Assembly: GCA_003543135.1 (NCBI GenBank)
Contig: DPJG01000006.1
Coordinates: forward strand, 1-64,000
Direction: 5' to 3'
Source of the DNA: Rheinheimera sp.
Lineage (GTDB): Bacteria > Pseudomonadota > Gammaproteobacteria > Enterobacterales > Alteromonadaceae
DNA: 64,000 nt
Position 1 is the first letter of the stretch. The number at the start of each line of letters is the position of its first letter. The notes under the pieces were generated by a model, which worked only from the letters and a program-made list of their open reading frames with translations, was not told the DNA's origin and did no database searches. Of this stretch, positions 1 to 10,801 are shown piece after piece. The position numbers were made by a program, and so were the translations under genes.

Positions 1-93
1 TCAGCTTAACTGACTGGCATTAGCCGGCTGGCTGCTTCTTTTTTCTGTGTGAACTGCGTCAGATAACGTAGCTTACAGTGGCTGACACCAGAG

Positions 94-1119
94 TTATTCC
101 CAGTTTAAAACCACTTTACCCGACTGGCCTGAACACATAATGTCAAAACCTTGCTGGAAGTCTGCCATTGGCATCTCGTGGGTGATAATGGGGCTTAAAT
201 CCAGACCTGACTGGATTAAGCTGGCCATTTTGTACCAGGTTTCAAACATTTCGCGACCATAAATGCCTTTGATCACCAGGCCTTTAAAAATCACTTTGTT
301 CCAGTCCACCGCCATATCTGAAGGCGGGATCCCCAGCATGGCAATTTTGCCACCGTGGTTCATGGTATCCAGCATTAACCTAAACGCTGAAGGCACGCCG
401 GACATTTCCAGGCCAACGTCAAAACCTTCGGTCATGCCAAGCTCAAGCATCACGGTTTTTAAATCTTCTTTGCTGACATCCACAGCGCGGGTGGCACCCA
501 TTTTTTTAGCAAGCTCAAGCCGGAACGGGTTCACGTCTGTGATCACCACATGACGGGCACCAACATGGCGCGCTACTGCTGCCGCCATAATGCCGATAGG
601 GCCGGCGCCGCTTATCAGCACATCTTCGCCCACTAAATCAAAAGATAAAGCTGTGTGCACTGCATTACCAAATGGGTCAAAAATAGCGGCGATGCTGTCG
701 GGGATATTGTCCGGAATTTTAAACACGTTAAAAGCCGGGATCACCAGATATTCAGCAAAACTACCCTGACGGTTGACACCCACACCAATAGTGTTACGGC
801 ATAAATGCACCCGGCCAGCGCGACAGTTACGGCAATGGCCACAGACTAAATGGCCTTCACCTGACACCCGGTCACCCATGGCAAAACCACGCACTTCCGA
901 ACCCATACCAACCACTTCACCCACATATTCGTGGCCCACCACCATGCCATGCGGAATGGTATTTTGTGCCCACTCATCCCACTTGTAGATATGCACGTCG
1001 GTACCACAAATAGCGGTTTTTTTAATTTTGATCAGCACATCATTGGGGCCGACTTCCGGCATTGGCACTTCGGTTTGCCAAATGCCCGGTTCTGCTTTTA
1101 ACTTTGCTAATGCTTTCAT
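94..1119 (-). CDS. tdh: L-threonine 3-dehydrogenase
   Basis: This 341-residue zinc-dependent medium-chain dehydrogenase oxidises L-threonine with NAD+ to 2-amino-3-ketobutyrate in the cytoplasm. Visible are the catalytic zinc cysteine in CGTDVH (Cys38), the GHE motif near residue 63, the four structural-zinc cysteines in [15 protein letters not shown] (about 93-107), and a Rossmann glycine motif GAGPIG near residue 171. Length and motifs match E. coli Tdh. It lies 9 bp downstream of kbl on the same strand, so the two enzymes form the usual operon in which the unstable product passes straight to Kbl. The start is the only one that keeps the family's N-terminus. Confidence 0.97.
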   Translation of the reverse strand: MKALAKLKAEPGIWQTEVPMPEVGPNDVLIKIKKTAICGTDVHIYKWDEWAQNTIPHGMVVGHEYVGEVVGMGSEVRGFAMGDRVSGEGHLVCGHCRNCRAGRVHLCRNTIGVGVNRQGSFAEYLVIPAFNVFKIPDNIPDSIAAIFDPFGNAVHTALSFDLVGEDVLISGAGPIGIMAAAVARHVGARHVVITDVNPFRLELAKKMGATRAVDVSKEDLKTVMLELGMTEGFDVGLEMSGVPSAFRLMLDTMNHGGKIAMLGIPPSDMAVDWNKVIFKGLVIKGIYGREMFETWYKMASLIQSGLDLSPIITHEMPMADFQQGFDIMCSGQSGKVVLNWE

Positions 1120-1128
1120 GCTGTTACC

Positions 1129-2325
1129 TCAGGAAATCACGCCCATATCTTTACCAATACGGATAAAAGCATCGATGGCTTTATCCAGCTGTGCTTTGCT
1201 GTGTGCTGCCGAAATCTGGGTGCGAATACGCGCCTGACCTTTGGGCACCACAGGGAAAGAGAACCCCACCACATAAATGCCTTGTTCCAGCATACGGCGG
1301 GCAAACTCTGACGCCACTTTGGCATCGCCCAACATCACCGGAATAATGGCGTGGTCTTTACCGGCCAGGGTAAAACCCGCTGCCGACATTTTTTCGCGGA
1401 AATAAGCCGCGTTATCCCACAGCTTAGCGCGCAGTTCGTCACCTTGCGCCAGCATATCCAGCACTTTAATCGAAGCAGTGACAATAGAAGGCGCCAGACT
1501 GTTCGAGAATAAATACGGCCTTGAGCGCTGACGCAGCCATTCAATCACTTCTTTTTTGCCTGAAGTGTAACCACCTGAAGCGCCGCCCAAAGCTTTGCCT
1601 AAAGTACCGGTGATAATGTCAACGCGGTCTAACACGTTGCAATATTCGTGGGTGCCACGACCTTTTTTACCAACAAAACCAACGGCATGGCTGTCATCAA
1701 CCATCACAATAGCGTTGTATTTATCGGCTAAATCACAAATGGATTTTAAATCGGCAATAACACCGTCCATTGAAAATACACCGTCGGTGGCAATTAACTT
1801 ATAACGGGCACCATCGGCATCGGCTTGTTTCAGCTGCGCTTCTAATTCGGCCATATCGTTATTGGCATAACGGTATCTTTTGGCTTTACATAAACGCACA
1901 CCATCAATAATAGAAGCGTGGTTCAGCGCATCAGAAATCACCGCATCTTCAGCACCTAAAATGGTTTCAAATAAACCACCATTGGCGTCAAAGCAGCTGG
2001 AGTACAGAATGGTATCTTCGGTGCCTAAAAATTCACTGATTTTCGCTTCGAGTTGTTTGTGAATGTCCTGGGTACCGCAGATAAAACGTACTGAAGCCAC
2101 ACCAAAACCATGACTGTCGAGGCCATGCTGCGCTGCTTCAATCAGCTCTTTTGAGTTGGCTAAGCCTAAGTAGTTGTTTGCACAGAAGTTTAAAACCTGC
2201 TGGCCACCAACTGTGACGTCGGAAAATTGTTGTGAGGTAATAATACGTTCGGCTTTGTATAAACCTTCGTTTTTTACATCATCAATTTGTTGTTGGATAT
2301 GGGTAAGGAAAGAGGTCGTTCGCAT
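1129..2325 (-). CDS. kbl: Glycine C-acetyltransferase (2-amino-3-ketobutyrate CoA ligase)
   Basis: This 398-residue PLP-dependent alpha-oxoamine synthase cleaves 2-amino-3-ketobutyrate with CoA to glycine and acetyl-CoA. Seen in the sequence are the [10 protein letters not shown] motif that positions PLP and the Schiff-base lysine in [10 protein letters not shown] (about residue 245). A strong Shine-Dalgarno sequence (AGGAGGG) lies 5 bp before the ATG and fixes the start. It is the first gene of the kbl-tdh operon for threonine degradation; tdh follows after 9 bp. Family length is about 397-398, so the gene is complete. Confidence 0.97.
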   Translation of the reverse strand: MRTTSFLTHIQQQIDDVKNEGLYKAERIITSQQFSDVTVGGQQVLNFCANNYLGLANSKELIEAAQHGLDSHGFGVASVRFICGTQDIHKQLEAKISEFLGTEDTILYSSCFDANGGLFETILGAEDAVISDALNHASIIDGVRLCKAKRYRYANNDMAELEAQLKQADADGARYKLIATDGVFSMDGVIADLKSICDLADKYNAIVMVDDSHAVGFVGKKGRGTHEYCNVLDRVDIITGTLGKALGGASGGYTSGKKEVIEWLRQRSRPYLFSNSLAPSIVTASIKVLDMLAQGDELRAKLWDNAAYFREKMSAAGFTLAGKDHAIIPVMLGDAKVASEFARRMLEQGIYVVGFSFPVVPKGQARIRTQISAAHSKAQLDKAIDAFIRIGKDMGVIS

Positions 2326-2504
2326 AAGCCCTCCTGTAGGGGGTTGAGGCTGTCAGAAAAAACGCCGCCATTGTAATAGTGAAAGCATTGTTTTGCTGCC
2401 TTTATTTCAGACAATGCTGAATTTTTGTCAAAGGTCGGAGCAGCAGGCAAAGCTGCTGCAAAGAAAAGCGGAAGTCTGGATGGAAAAACGGGAAAAACAC
2501 CGAG

Positions 2505-2537
2505 CTTCAGGTTTGCCATTACCTGCCAAACCTGAAG
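2505..2537 (-). terminator. Hairpin downstream of the TetR gene
   Basis: A perfect 11-bp inverted repeat (2505-2515 with 2527-2537, arms CTTCAGGTTTG and CAAACCTGAAG) lies just after the TetR stop codon. Reading leftwards it is followed by a moderately T-rich stretch. It probably ends TetR transcription before kbl. Confidence 0.5.
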
Positions 2538-2560
2538 TGTCCCCTATCTGGCTAACACTC

Positions 2561-3232
2561 TCAGGCCAGCAAAGGTTGCCCCGCCAGCTGCTGATAATGG
2601 GCCTGCAACTTATCAATCCGCGGCATGGCCTGGGCTGTGGCATAAGGTTTAAATAACAACAAAATTTTTAATACGCCCTGATAGGCCTGTTGCTGATCAA
2701 TAGCGGCATGCGGCGCCTGGGTTTTTAAATAACTGATCCAGAACGTCACCACCAGCTTGATGGTATGGGCAAAATTGGGCACATCAGCGTCATCAATGGC
2801 AATCACATCGGCATTTTTCAGCGCTGTTAATACCGAAATCACTTTATTCAGTACGCCTTTTTGCACCAGCAAATAATCCTGCTGCAGCGCATCGTCGCGG
2901 CTTAAAATGTCCGGTAAGTTGGCGTAAAAAAAGTGAAAACGCCACATCAGTTCAAACACCACATCCAGATACTGTGCCAAAGCATCTAAAGCTTCGGAAG
3001 GCCGGCTCGGCGGTTGTAATCTGCTGTCGAGCAACTTGGCATATTCTTTAAAAATATGCCGCACTATGTCTTCTTTGTTCCTGAAATGGTAATACAAATT
3101 ACCCGGGCTGATGCCAAGATGAGCCGCAATATGATTGGTGGTGACCTGCCGTTCGCCCTGTTGATTAAACAGTTCAATACTGGCCTGCAGAATTTTATCT
3201 TTGGTGCGTAGCTTCTTGTCCATAACCGGCAT
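2561..3232 (-). CDS. TetR/AcrR family transcriptional regulator
   Basis: This is a 223-residue one-component repressor. The N-terminal helix-turn-helix (about residues 8-60) ends in the family signature GISPGNLYYHFRNKEDI; the rest is a helical ligand or dimerisation domain of unknown specificity. The reading frame stays open upstream to 3313, but a -10-like element (ACTATA, 3261-3266) lies in that extension. The ATG at 3232, or the one three codons on at 3223, is therefore the likelier start. It is transcribed away from coaD, with which it shares a 128-bp divergent region. Its targets cannot be told from the sequence; kbl-tdh downstream and coaD-wzi upstream are candidates. Confidence 0.85.
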   Translation of the reverse strand: MPVMDKKLRTKDKILQASIELFNQQGERQVTTNHIAAHLGISPGNLYYHFRNKEDIVRHIFKEYAKLLDSRLQPPSRPSEALDALAQYLDVVFELMWRFHFFYANLPDILSRDDALQQDYLLVQKGVLNKVISVLTALKNADVIAIDDADVPNFAHTIKLVVTFWISYLKTQAPHAAIDQQQAYQGVLKILLLFKPYATAQAMPRIDKLQAHYQQLAGQPLLA

Positions 3233-3345
3233 GGGCTTATTTTTTTTGGAATTATTTTGATATAGTAACGCCAAACCGATGAAAAACTCTAGTCGCAGCC
3301 TGCTGGCAATCACAGCAAGTCACAGGCAACAGCTCCCAGCCATAG

Positions 3346-5246
<1,901 letters not shown>

Positions 5247-5280
5247 TTGGTGCTGTTAACACTTGGCAAACCAAACAAAA

Positions 5281-5304
5281 AGGCGCTTAAAAGCGCCTTT
5301 TTAT
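5281..5304 (+). terminator. Rho-independent terminator after the Wzi-like gene
   Basis: The stem AGGCGCTT/AAGCGCCT (5281-5299) with a short A-rich loop is followed by a run of T residues. It ends the coaD-wzi transcript. Confidence 0.85.
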
Positions 5305-5529
5305 GTTTTAGATTTTGATAAAAATCTGCCGGCGGTACAAAACATAAGAAATCAGCCAGAAAAAACCAACATGCAATAATGCAAATAACAAAGACGCCGG
5401 TTTATCGGCAAAGCCGCTTTGCACACCGCTGTCATTTATAACCAAATTTATGGTCCCGGGCTCTGATAACAACTTTATATTCAGCCAATGATGCGGGACC
5501 AGACCAGAAATTCTGCTTAGGGTAAAGCG

Positions 5530-6558
5530 ATGAAAGTAACTATTAATGACGTTGCCAGGCTGGCCGGCGTTTCGATTAAAACAGTGTCGAGGGTGATGAA
5601 TAATGAGCCTTCAGTCAAAAAGGCCACCCAAGAGAAAGTGTCAGCGGCTATCAGCGAGCTGAACTATCAGCCCAATGCGGCCGCCCGCAATCTGGCAGGC
5701 ACCCGCTCTTATAGCATGGGTTATATCTACGACAACCCGAACGCTTATTATGTCATTGATATGCAAAAAGGTTTATTGGAAGCCTGCCGTAAACACGGTT
5801 ACGAGCTGTTGATCCACCCGACCAATGCCAAGTCGGCTCAAATAGTGCAGGAAGTGATTGATTTAGTGCAGCACGCCCGGCTGGCCGGCTTAGTGTTAAC
5901 CCCACCCTTTTCGGAAATGCCGGAAATTGCTGAAGCTTTGGAGCGGATTGGCGTGGATTTTGTGCGGATTATTTCCGGCTCCACCCCTTCGCCAAAACTG
6001 ACCAACTGTGTGCTGGTCGACGACTTTACCGCTGCCTTTAAAATTACCAACCACTTGCTGGAACTGGGCCATACCGACATTGCGTTTTTATGTGGTGACG
6101 AAGAGCACAGCTCCAGTGGTGAACGTCTGGCCGGTTTTAAAGCCGCTTTAACCAAAAGGGGCATCAACCCCAATCCAAAATATATAGTGCCGGGCAGTTA
6201 TTCTTTTGAATCCGGCGTCAAGGGTGCCAAATATCTGCTGGAACTGCCGCATAAACCTACCGCCATTTTTGCCTGTAACGACGAAATTGCCGCCGGTGCT
6301 TTATTCAGTGCACGTTTATCGCAGGTAGAAATTCCGCAGCAGCTGTCTATTGTTGGATTTGAAAACAGCCCTTTTTCGCGCCAGACCTGGCCACCACTGA
6401 CCACAGCACATCAGCCCAATAGTACCATCGCCATGCAGGCGGCCGAGTTATTGTTCCGCCGAAGTCGCCCGGGCCAGCAACAGGGCATTTCTGCCGAACA
6501 ACCGGTGTTTATTCCTGAGCTGCTGGTGCGCGAGTCTACTGCAGCCTGTCCGGCCTGA
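5530..6558 (+). CDS. LacI/GalR family transcriptional regulator
   Basis: This is a 342-residue repressor with the classic N-terminal helix-turn-helix (ATINDVARLAGVS-type, residues 2-25) and hinge helix (NYQPNAAARNLAG, about 47-60), then a periplasmic-binding-protein-like sugar domain. Motifs of the core include FACNDEIAAGAL and the SIVGFENSPFS segment near residue 280. It is flanked by terminators on both sides and stands alone, so no target operon is visible. It resembles the salicin/maltose-type regulators of alteromonads, but the effector is not predictable from sequence. Confidence 0.92.
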   Translation: MKVTINDVARLAGVSIKTVSRVMNNEPSVKKATQEKVSAAISELNYQPNAAARNLAGTRSYSMGYIYDNPNAYYVIDMQKGLLEACRKHGYELLIHPTNAKSAQIVQEVIDLVQHARLAGLVLTPPFSEMPEIAEALERIGVDFVRIISGSTPSPKLTNCVLVDDFTAAFKITNHLLELGHTDIAFLCGDEEHSSSGERLAGFKAALTKRGINPNPKYIVPGSYSFESGVKGAKYLLELPHKPTAIFACNDEIAAGALFSARLSQVEIPQQLSIVGFENSPFSRQTWPPLTTAHQPNSTIAMQAAELLFRRSRPGQQQGISAEQPVFIPELLVRESTAACPA

Positions 6559-6611
6559 GCCGCTGCCAGCACTGAATTTTACCGCTTTAAGCAACAAACA
6601 GCAGATAAAAA

Positions 6612-6640
6612 AAGCCCTGAGCACTGCTCAGGGCTTTTTT
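6612..6640. terminator. Bidirectional terminator between the LacI gene and the DUF819 gene
   Basis: The perfect stem AGCCCTGAGCA/TGCTCAGGGCT (6613-6635) has A residues on its left and T residues on its right. It can stop the rightward LacI transcript and the leftward DUF819 transcript, which converge here. Confidence 0.9.
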
Positions 6641-6662
6641 ATTCAGGTCGGGAATAGCCTGA

Positions 6663-7913
6663 TTAAGGCGAAACTGCCTGCATCATCATGGCCGCAATAT
6701 AAGCACCATAAGTGCCCAGCGCATAACCTAATACCGCCAGCAACACACCAACAGGCGCGAGCGAAGGGTGAAAGGCTGAGGCAACCACAGGAGCCGAAGC
6801 GGCACCACCAATATTGGCCTGGCTGCCCACCGCCATAAAAAATACCGGCGCTTTAATTAAACGGGTCACCAGCAATAACAAACCGGCATGGATGCTGATC
6901 CAGACAATACCGACCAGGAACATCACCGGATAATCCATCACTGCTGTCACATCCATATGCATACCAATGGTGGCCACCAGAATATAAATAAACACCGAAC
7001 CCACTTTAGAAGCGCCAACTGCTTCCATCTCACGTGCTTTGGTCATCGACAACAACAAACCTATGGTGGTGGCGATAACAACTAACCAAAAGAAGCTGCT
7101 GGTTAAGCTGTACATAGCAAGTTCTGGTGCATGGGTTTCAATCCATGGAGCAATCCAGTTAGCCAATAAATGGGACAGACCAGCAGCACCAAAACCTATA
7201 GCCACCAGGCGCATCAAATCGCTGGTGGTCGGGTTTTTGGAGTTTTCCGCCTGATACTTTTCTATTTTTGCTTTCAGAACTTCAATCCCTGAGGTGTCTG
7301 CACCACTGGCTTTGTCCAACCGCGCTGCATTGGCGGCCATCCATAACAACACCGCAGTCCAGATATTGGCGACCAACACGTCAACCGTGATCATCACAGA
7401 AAAAATATCACCACCGACGCCAAACACTTCTTTCATCGCGGCCTGGTTAGCACTGCCACCAATCCAGCTGCCGGCAACAGTCGACATGCCCCGCCAGGCG
7501 GCATTGGCGCCGTCGCCACCCAGTTGTTCCGGGAAAAACTGACCTACAGTAAAAAGTGCAATAGGAGCGCCAATCACCACACCGGCTGTGCCTGTTAAAA
7601 ACAGGATCAACGCCTTAGGGCCAAGGCCAAGAATGGCTTTAAAATCAATACTTAAAGTTAAGAGCACTAAACAAACCGGCAATAAATAACGTGATGCCAT
7701 TTTGTACAGTTCAGACTTTTCGCCATCAATAATGCCAAAGCTGTTAAATAACGCCGGAATGAAATAACACAGCAAAATAGAAGGCACATAACGGTAAAAC
7801 TTCTGCCAGCCCGGATGGCTGCTGTGACTGGTGTGAAACACAAAACCGAGGATCAGGGCGAGTAACCCCAGCACCACGGCATCGTTGGTAATTAAAGCGG
7901 TTGATTCTGACAT
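6663..7913 (-). CDS. DUF819 family integral membrane protein
   Basis: This 416-residue polytopic inner-membrane protein has roughly ten hydrophobic segments. Glycine-rich stretches such as GGSANQAAM and the C-terminal SQANIGGAASAPVVA are typical of DUF819 (YjcL-like) proteins. The family resembles transporters of the CPA/gluconate type but has no proven substrate. The ATG at 7913 (MSESTAL) is preferred because a GGGGA Shine-Dalgarno sequence precedes it; the frame is open for 17 more codons without one. It is convergent with the LacI gene and monocistronic. Confidence 0.85.
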   Translation of the reverse strand: MSESTALITNDAVVLGLLALILGFVFHTSHSSHPGWQKFYRYVPSILLCYFIPALFNSFGIIDGEKSELYKMASRYLLPVCLVLLTLSIDFKAILGLGPKALILFLTGTAGVVIGAPIALFTVGQFFPEQLGGDGANAAWRGMSTVAGSWIGGSANQAAMKEVFGVGGDIFSVMITVDVLVANIWTAVLLWMAANAARLDKASGADTSGIEVLKAKIEKYQAENSKNPTTSDLMRLVAIGFGAAGLSHLLANWIAPWIETHAPELAMYSLTSSFFWLVVIATTIGLLLSMTKAREMEAVGASKVGSVFIYILVATIGMHMDVTAVMDYPVMFLVGIVWISIHAGLLLLVTRLIKAPVFFMAVGSQANIGGAASAPVVASAFHPSLAPVGVLLAVLGYALGTYGAYIAAMMMQAVSP

Positions 7914-8288
7914 CAGAATATCCCCAGGAACTGATTGGTTGATGCAGATTTCCGGCAAGTACAACAGGAAAACTTAAGAACCTACCTCAAAAACAACAAT
8001 GAAGTGATGGTAACAGCAGTTTATTCGCGGCCGTATTGCCAGGGAAACCCAAGAACTATTTTTCTCGTTTGCCCGCAATCTAGCATAGATATTGGCGTCG
8101 GCAAAGCTGGCCTGTAGTTTTGGCAGGTCAGAGCCCATTTTTTGCCGATAAGCACCAAAACAAACAACGAACTTTGGCAAAAGCTGCCACATAGTGCAGT
8201 GAATTTATAACAGCTGCCGAAAAATAGCACAGTCAGAGAATGCGACCACAGCAGCTTGTGGCTGTGGTCGCTGTGATAAAAAGAACGA
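7914..8288. other. Intergenic region with a perfect hairpin
   Basis: This 375-bp stretch carries no convincing gene. It must hold the promoter of the DUF819 gene near its left end. At 8242-8271 it carries a perfect 11-bp inverted repeat (GCGACCACAGC/GCTGTGGTCGC, 8-nt loop) just after the stop codon of the TonB receptor. The hairpin lacks a strong T tract on either strand, so it may be a weak terminator or an mRNA 3'-end stabiliser. Confidence 0.5.
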
Positions 8289-10442
8289 TCAGAACTGGTA
8301 ACTGACGCCTAATCTGTAGTTGGCTGGCGCACCATAATAAGCCTGTGCCCAGTACAGACTGTTCAGATATTTTTCGTCAGTCAGGTTGTCGGCATTCAGC
8401 TGAATTTGCCACTGGCTGTTGATGTCATAACTGGCCATCAACCCAAGCAGACCATAAGCGTCCTGCCGGGTGACAATGTCCTGGCCGGCATTGGCATAAA
8501 TAGCAGCCACTTTACCCTGCACCCTGGAAATATCGTCCTGCCAGCGGTAGTTCAGACCCAGCCTCAAGCCCGGTAGTTGTGGTACCTGATACAAAGCCGA
8601 CAGTTTGAAAGTACGTTTTGGGGTATAAGCTTCCACCAGTTTGTCACCGTCAATATTCAGCTGCACCAGCGACGCCGACAGCTGCAATTGTTCAGTCACT
8701 GCACCGGCCAGCTCCAGCTCAACCCCTTTGCTACTGATTTCTTCGGCAGTTTTATACGCTTTAAACAAACCTGCGACAGGGTCGACGATATCTTTGTCAA
8801 ACACCGCCATGTTTTGCTGTTTAATGTCAAAAACCGCCAGCGATAACAACGCTTTATCGGCAAACAAATCTGCTTTGACGCCAAACTCCAGCGTTTTACC
8901 CTGCACCGGCTCCAGCAACTGCCGGTTGGCATCACGTTCATTTTGCGGCAGGAAAATCGCGGTATGGCTGCTATAAAGGCTGATCTGAGGTGTTAACTGG
9001 TACACAGCACCGACATAAGGCACGGCTTTGTTCTGTTCTGTTGCCTGATCAACACCATAAGACAGGCCTGTTACTTCGGCATCGATCCAACGGGTACCTG
9101 TGATCAGCTTTAAACTGTCGGCTAAGTCCCAGCGTACCACGCTGTACAAAGACTGCTGTCTGGCATCAACATCACTGCCACTTTGACCATCCTTAAACAC
9201 AGGTTTGGCCGTTTTGCCATTCCAGGTGGCCGGAGCTGGCATAGCCGGGAAACCCGCGCCAGTGCTGAAGTCATATAAGGAAATATCAGTGTAATGACGA
9301 TCGCTGATATTCAGCCCCGCCACCAGTTCATGCTGCCGGCCGGCCAGGGCAAATTTACCTTTGAGGTACAAATCACCCAGCTGGGTTTGTTCATCTTTGC
9401 CATAAAAACTGCCATACCCTGTCATCCCCAGGCCTGTTACAGGGTCTACCCCGTTGGCAGCACTGACATAGACATAAAATAAATCACCCTGCTGTTCGAT
9501 TTGCATCAGCTGATAACTGCCGATTAAAGCCCAGTTGTCATTGAGTTTGTGCTGCAGTTCGACAAAAGAGCGGTGATCTTTCACCTGCCAATAAGACCAG
9601 TCGGCCGAAGTGCTGGCAGAACGGCTGTATTCAATAGCAGCACCATTGCCATAATACAGATTTAATGCGCCCCACATGCCGCCTTTGCCTTCACTGTGCT
9701 GGCCGCTATGGCCAAACACCAGGCTGGTGCTGTCGCTAAGCTCTGCATCCACCACCAGATAACCCAGGGTTTTGTCGTGAGAATAACGGTCCAGATAAGA
9801 GTTTTTATCCTGTTTTACTGCAACTGCGCGCGCTGCTAAACCTTCGCCCAGTTCCCCCTGCATATCAGCGTCCAGCCGCTGGTCTTGCCAGGAGCCATAA
9901 CTGAATTGTGTCTGGGCAGCAAAGTCGCGTCCTGGTCTTTTGCGCACCATATTGACAGTGGCCGACGGATTGCCGACCCCTGACATTAAGCCATTAGCGC
10001 CACGCACCACTTCGACTTGCTGGTAAATGGCGGTGTCTAAGTCACCTTCAATGCCACCACCGGTAAAAGGTAAACCTAAACCGTCCACCTGAAAATTAGT
10101 GATGTCAAAACCACGGGCTTTGTAATAAGTACGGTCGGTTTCTATCCGCTCAACATTGACACCAGTGGCCTGATCCAGGGCCAGATTGATATTGGACAAG
10201 GCAAAATCGTTCAGCTGCTCTGTGCTGATAATACTGATGGCCTGGGGTGTTTCTTTCAGCGTTAAATCCAGTTTGGTGGCACTGCTGTTTTCATCCACCA
10301 GATAACCCTGACTCAGCCTGCTACCTGTAACTTCAATCCGCTCAACAGCGCTGCTGTCCACTGCGGTGTCAGCTGCGGCCAGGCTGCTGAATAATAAAGG
10401 TGACAATAAAAACAACGACGGAACTTGGTTTAGTCTGGACAT
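8289..10442 (-). CDS. TonB-dependent siderophore receptor
   Basis: This 717-residue outer-membrane receptor imports a ferric siderophore using TonB energy. A signal peptide ends near residue 24 (SLAAA-D), followed by a TonB-box-like ERIEVTG, then the plug (TPQAISIISTEQL, GLMSGVGNPSATVNMVRKRP) and a 22-strand-type barrel ending in GVSYQF with the terminal Phe needed for BAM recognition. The plug signature places it in the FhuE/FoxA/FpvA class of siderophore receptors; the ligand is unknown. A Fur-like box lies directly upstream, and the PepSY gene on the other side of the promoter region probably reduces the imported iron complex. Confidence 0.93.
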   Translation of the reverse strand: MSRLNQVPSLFLLSPLLFSSLAAADTAVDSSAVERIEVTGSRLSQGYLVDENSSATKLDLTLKETPQAISIISTEQLNDFALSNINLALDQATGVNVERIETDRTYYKARGFDITNFQVDGLGLPFTGGGIEGDLDTAIYQQVEVVRGANGLMSGVGNPSATVNMVRKRPGRDFAAQTQFSYGSWQDQRLDADMQGELGEGLAARAVAVKQDKNSYLDRYSHDKTLGYLVVDAELSDSTSLVFGHSGQHSEGKGGMWGALNLYYGNGAAIEYSRSASTSADWSYWQVKDHRSFVELQHKLNDNWALIGSYQLMQIEQQGDLFYVYVSAANGVDPVTGLGMTGYGSFYGKDEQTQLGDLYLKGKFALAGRQHELVAGLNISDRHYTDISLYDFSTGAGFPAMPAPATWNGKTAKPVFKDGQSGSDVDARQQSLYSVVRWDLADSLKLITGTRWIDAEVTGLSYGVDQATEQNKAVPYVGAVYQLTPQISLYSSHTAIFLPQNERDANRQLLEPVQGKTLEFGVKADLFADKALLSLAVFDIKQQNMAVFDKDIVDPVAGLFKAYKTAEEISSKGVELELAGAVTEQLQLSASLVQLNIDGDKLVEAYTPKRTFKLSALYQVPQLPGLRLGLNYRWQDDISRVQGKVAAIYANAGQDIVTRQDAYGLLGLMASYDINSQWQIQLNADNLTDEKYLNSLYWAQAYYGAPANYRLGVSYQF

Positions 10443-10465
10443 TTTTTAACTCTTGGCATTTTACA

Positions 10466-10484
10466 AATAAGAATCATTATCACA
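10466..10484 (-). promoter_or_regulatory. Fur box upstream of the TonB receptor
   Basis: On the minus strand TGTGATAATGATTCTTATT matches the 19-bp Fur consensus form AATGATAATNATTCTCATT at about 15 positions. It lies about 25 bp before the receptor start, where Fur would block transcription when iron is plentiful. Confidence 0.8.
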
Positions 10485-10575
10485 TGCGTTTTTAGCAAAA
10501 ATGAACCAGTTTTTTTCTTCAACAACATAAGTGGCTGATAATTAAAACAATATAATTACCCACTAAAGGTATATA

Positions 10576-10594
10576 AATGCTAATTACTCTCATA
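10576..10594 (+). promoter_or_regulatory. Fur box upstream of the PepSY gene
   Basis: AATGCTAATTACTCTCATA matches the Fur consensus form AATGATAATNATTCTCATT at about 16 of 19 positions. Its distance from the receptor box and its orientation suggest it controls the rightward PepSY operon. Confidence 0.7.
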
Positions 10595-10684
10595 TGCGTT
10601 TGAGTTTTGTTTTATTTTGCATTAAAGTGCCGCCCATTGCCCTGGCAGAAGCGGCACTGTTGCCAGATTTAGCTATGCCCGCAA

Positions 10685-10744
10685 AGCAGAAGCAGAAGCA
10701 GAAGCAGAAGCAGAAGCAGAAGCAGAAGCAGAAGCAGAAGCAGA
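10685..10744 (+). repeat. Hexanucleotide microsatellite, ten perfect AGCAGA units
   Basis: Ten uninterrupted copies of AGCAGA fill 10685-10744, about 60 bp upstream of the PepSY start codon and downstream of its Fur-like box. Such perfect arrays are prone to slipped-strand copy-number change. Here a change would alter leader length by multiples of six without touching a known reading frame. Confidence 0.95.
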
Positions 10745-10801
10745 AAAATAGCCCAGCTGGGTCGTCAGCGACAAAACAGGGTGTTTTACGGAGAACAGAA
10801 G

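Larger units (their letters stand above)
10443..10801. other. Divergent promoter region of the iron-uptake locus
   Basis: This 359-bp stretch separates the TonB receptor (leftward) from the PepSY gene (rightward). It contains two Fur-like boxes, an AT-rich core around 10530-10590 and, nearer the PepSY gene, ten perfect copies of a hexanucleotide. A short open frame beginning near 10594 runs through the repeat as Lys-Gln repeats and overlaps the PepSY start; it lacks support as a protein. Confidence 0.6.

Noticed and set aside
1-93. Left edge of the window
   Set aside because: Too short to assign; no clear gene end or terminator is visible.
2274-2519. Short leftward frame overlapping the kbl start
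   Set aside because: It covers the kbl ribosome-binding site and N-terminus in another frame and has no domain.
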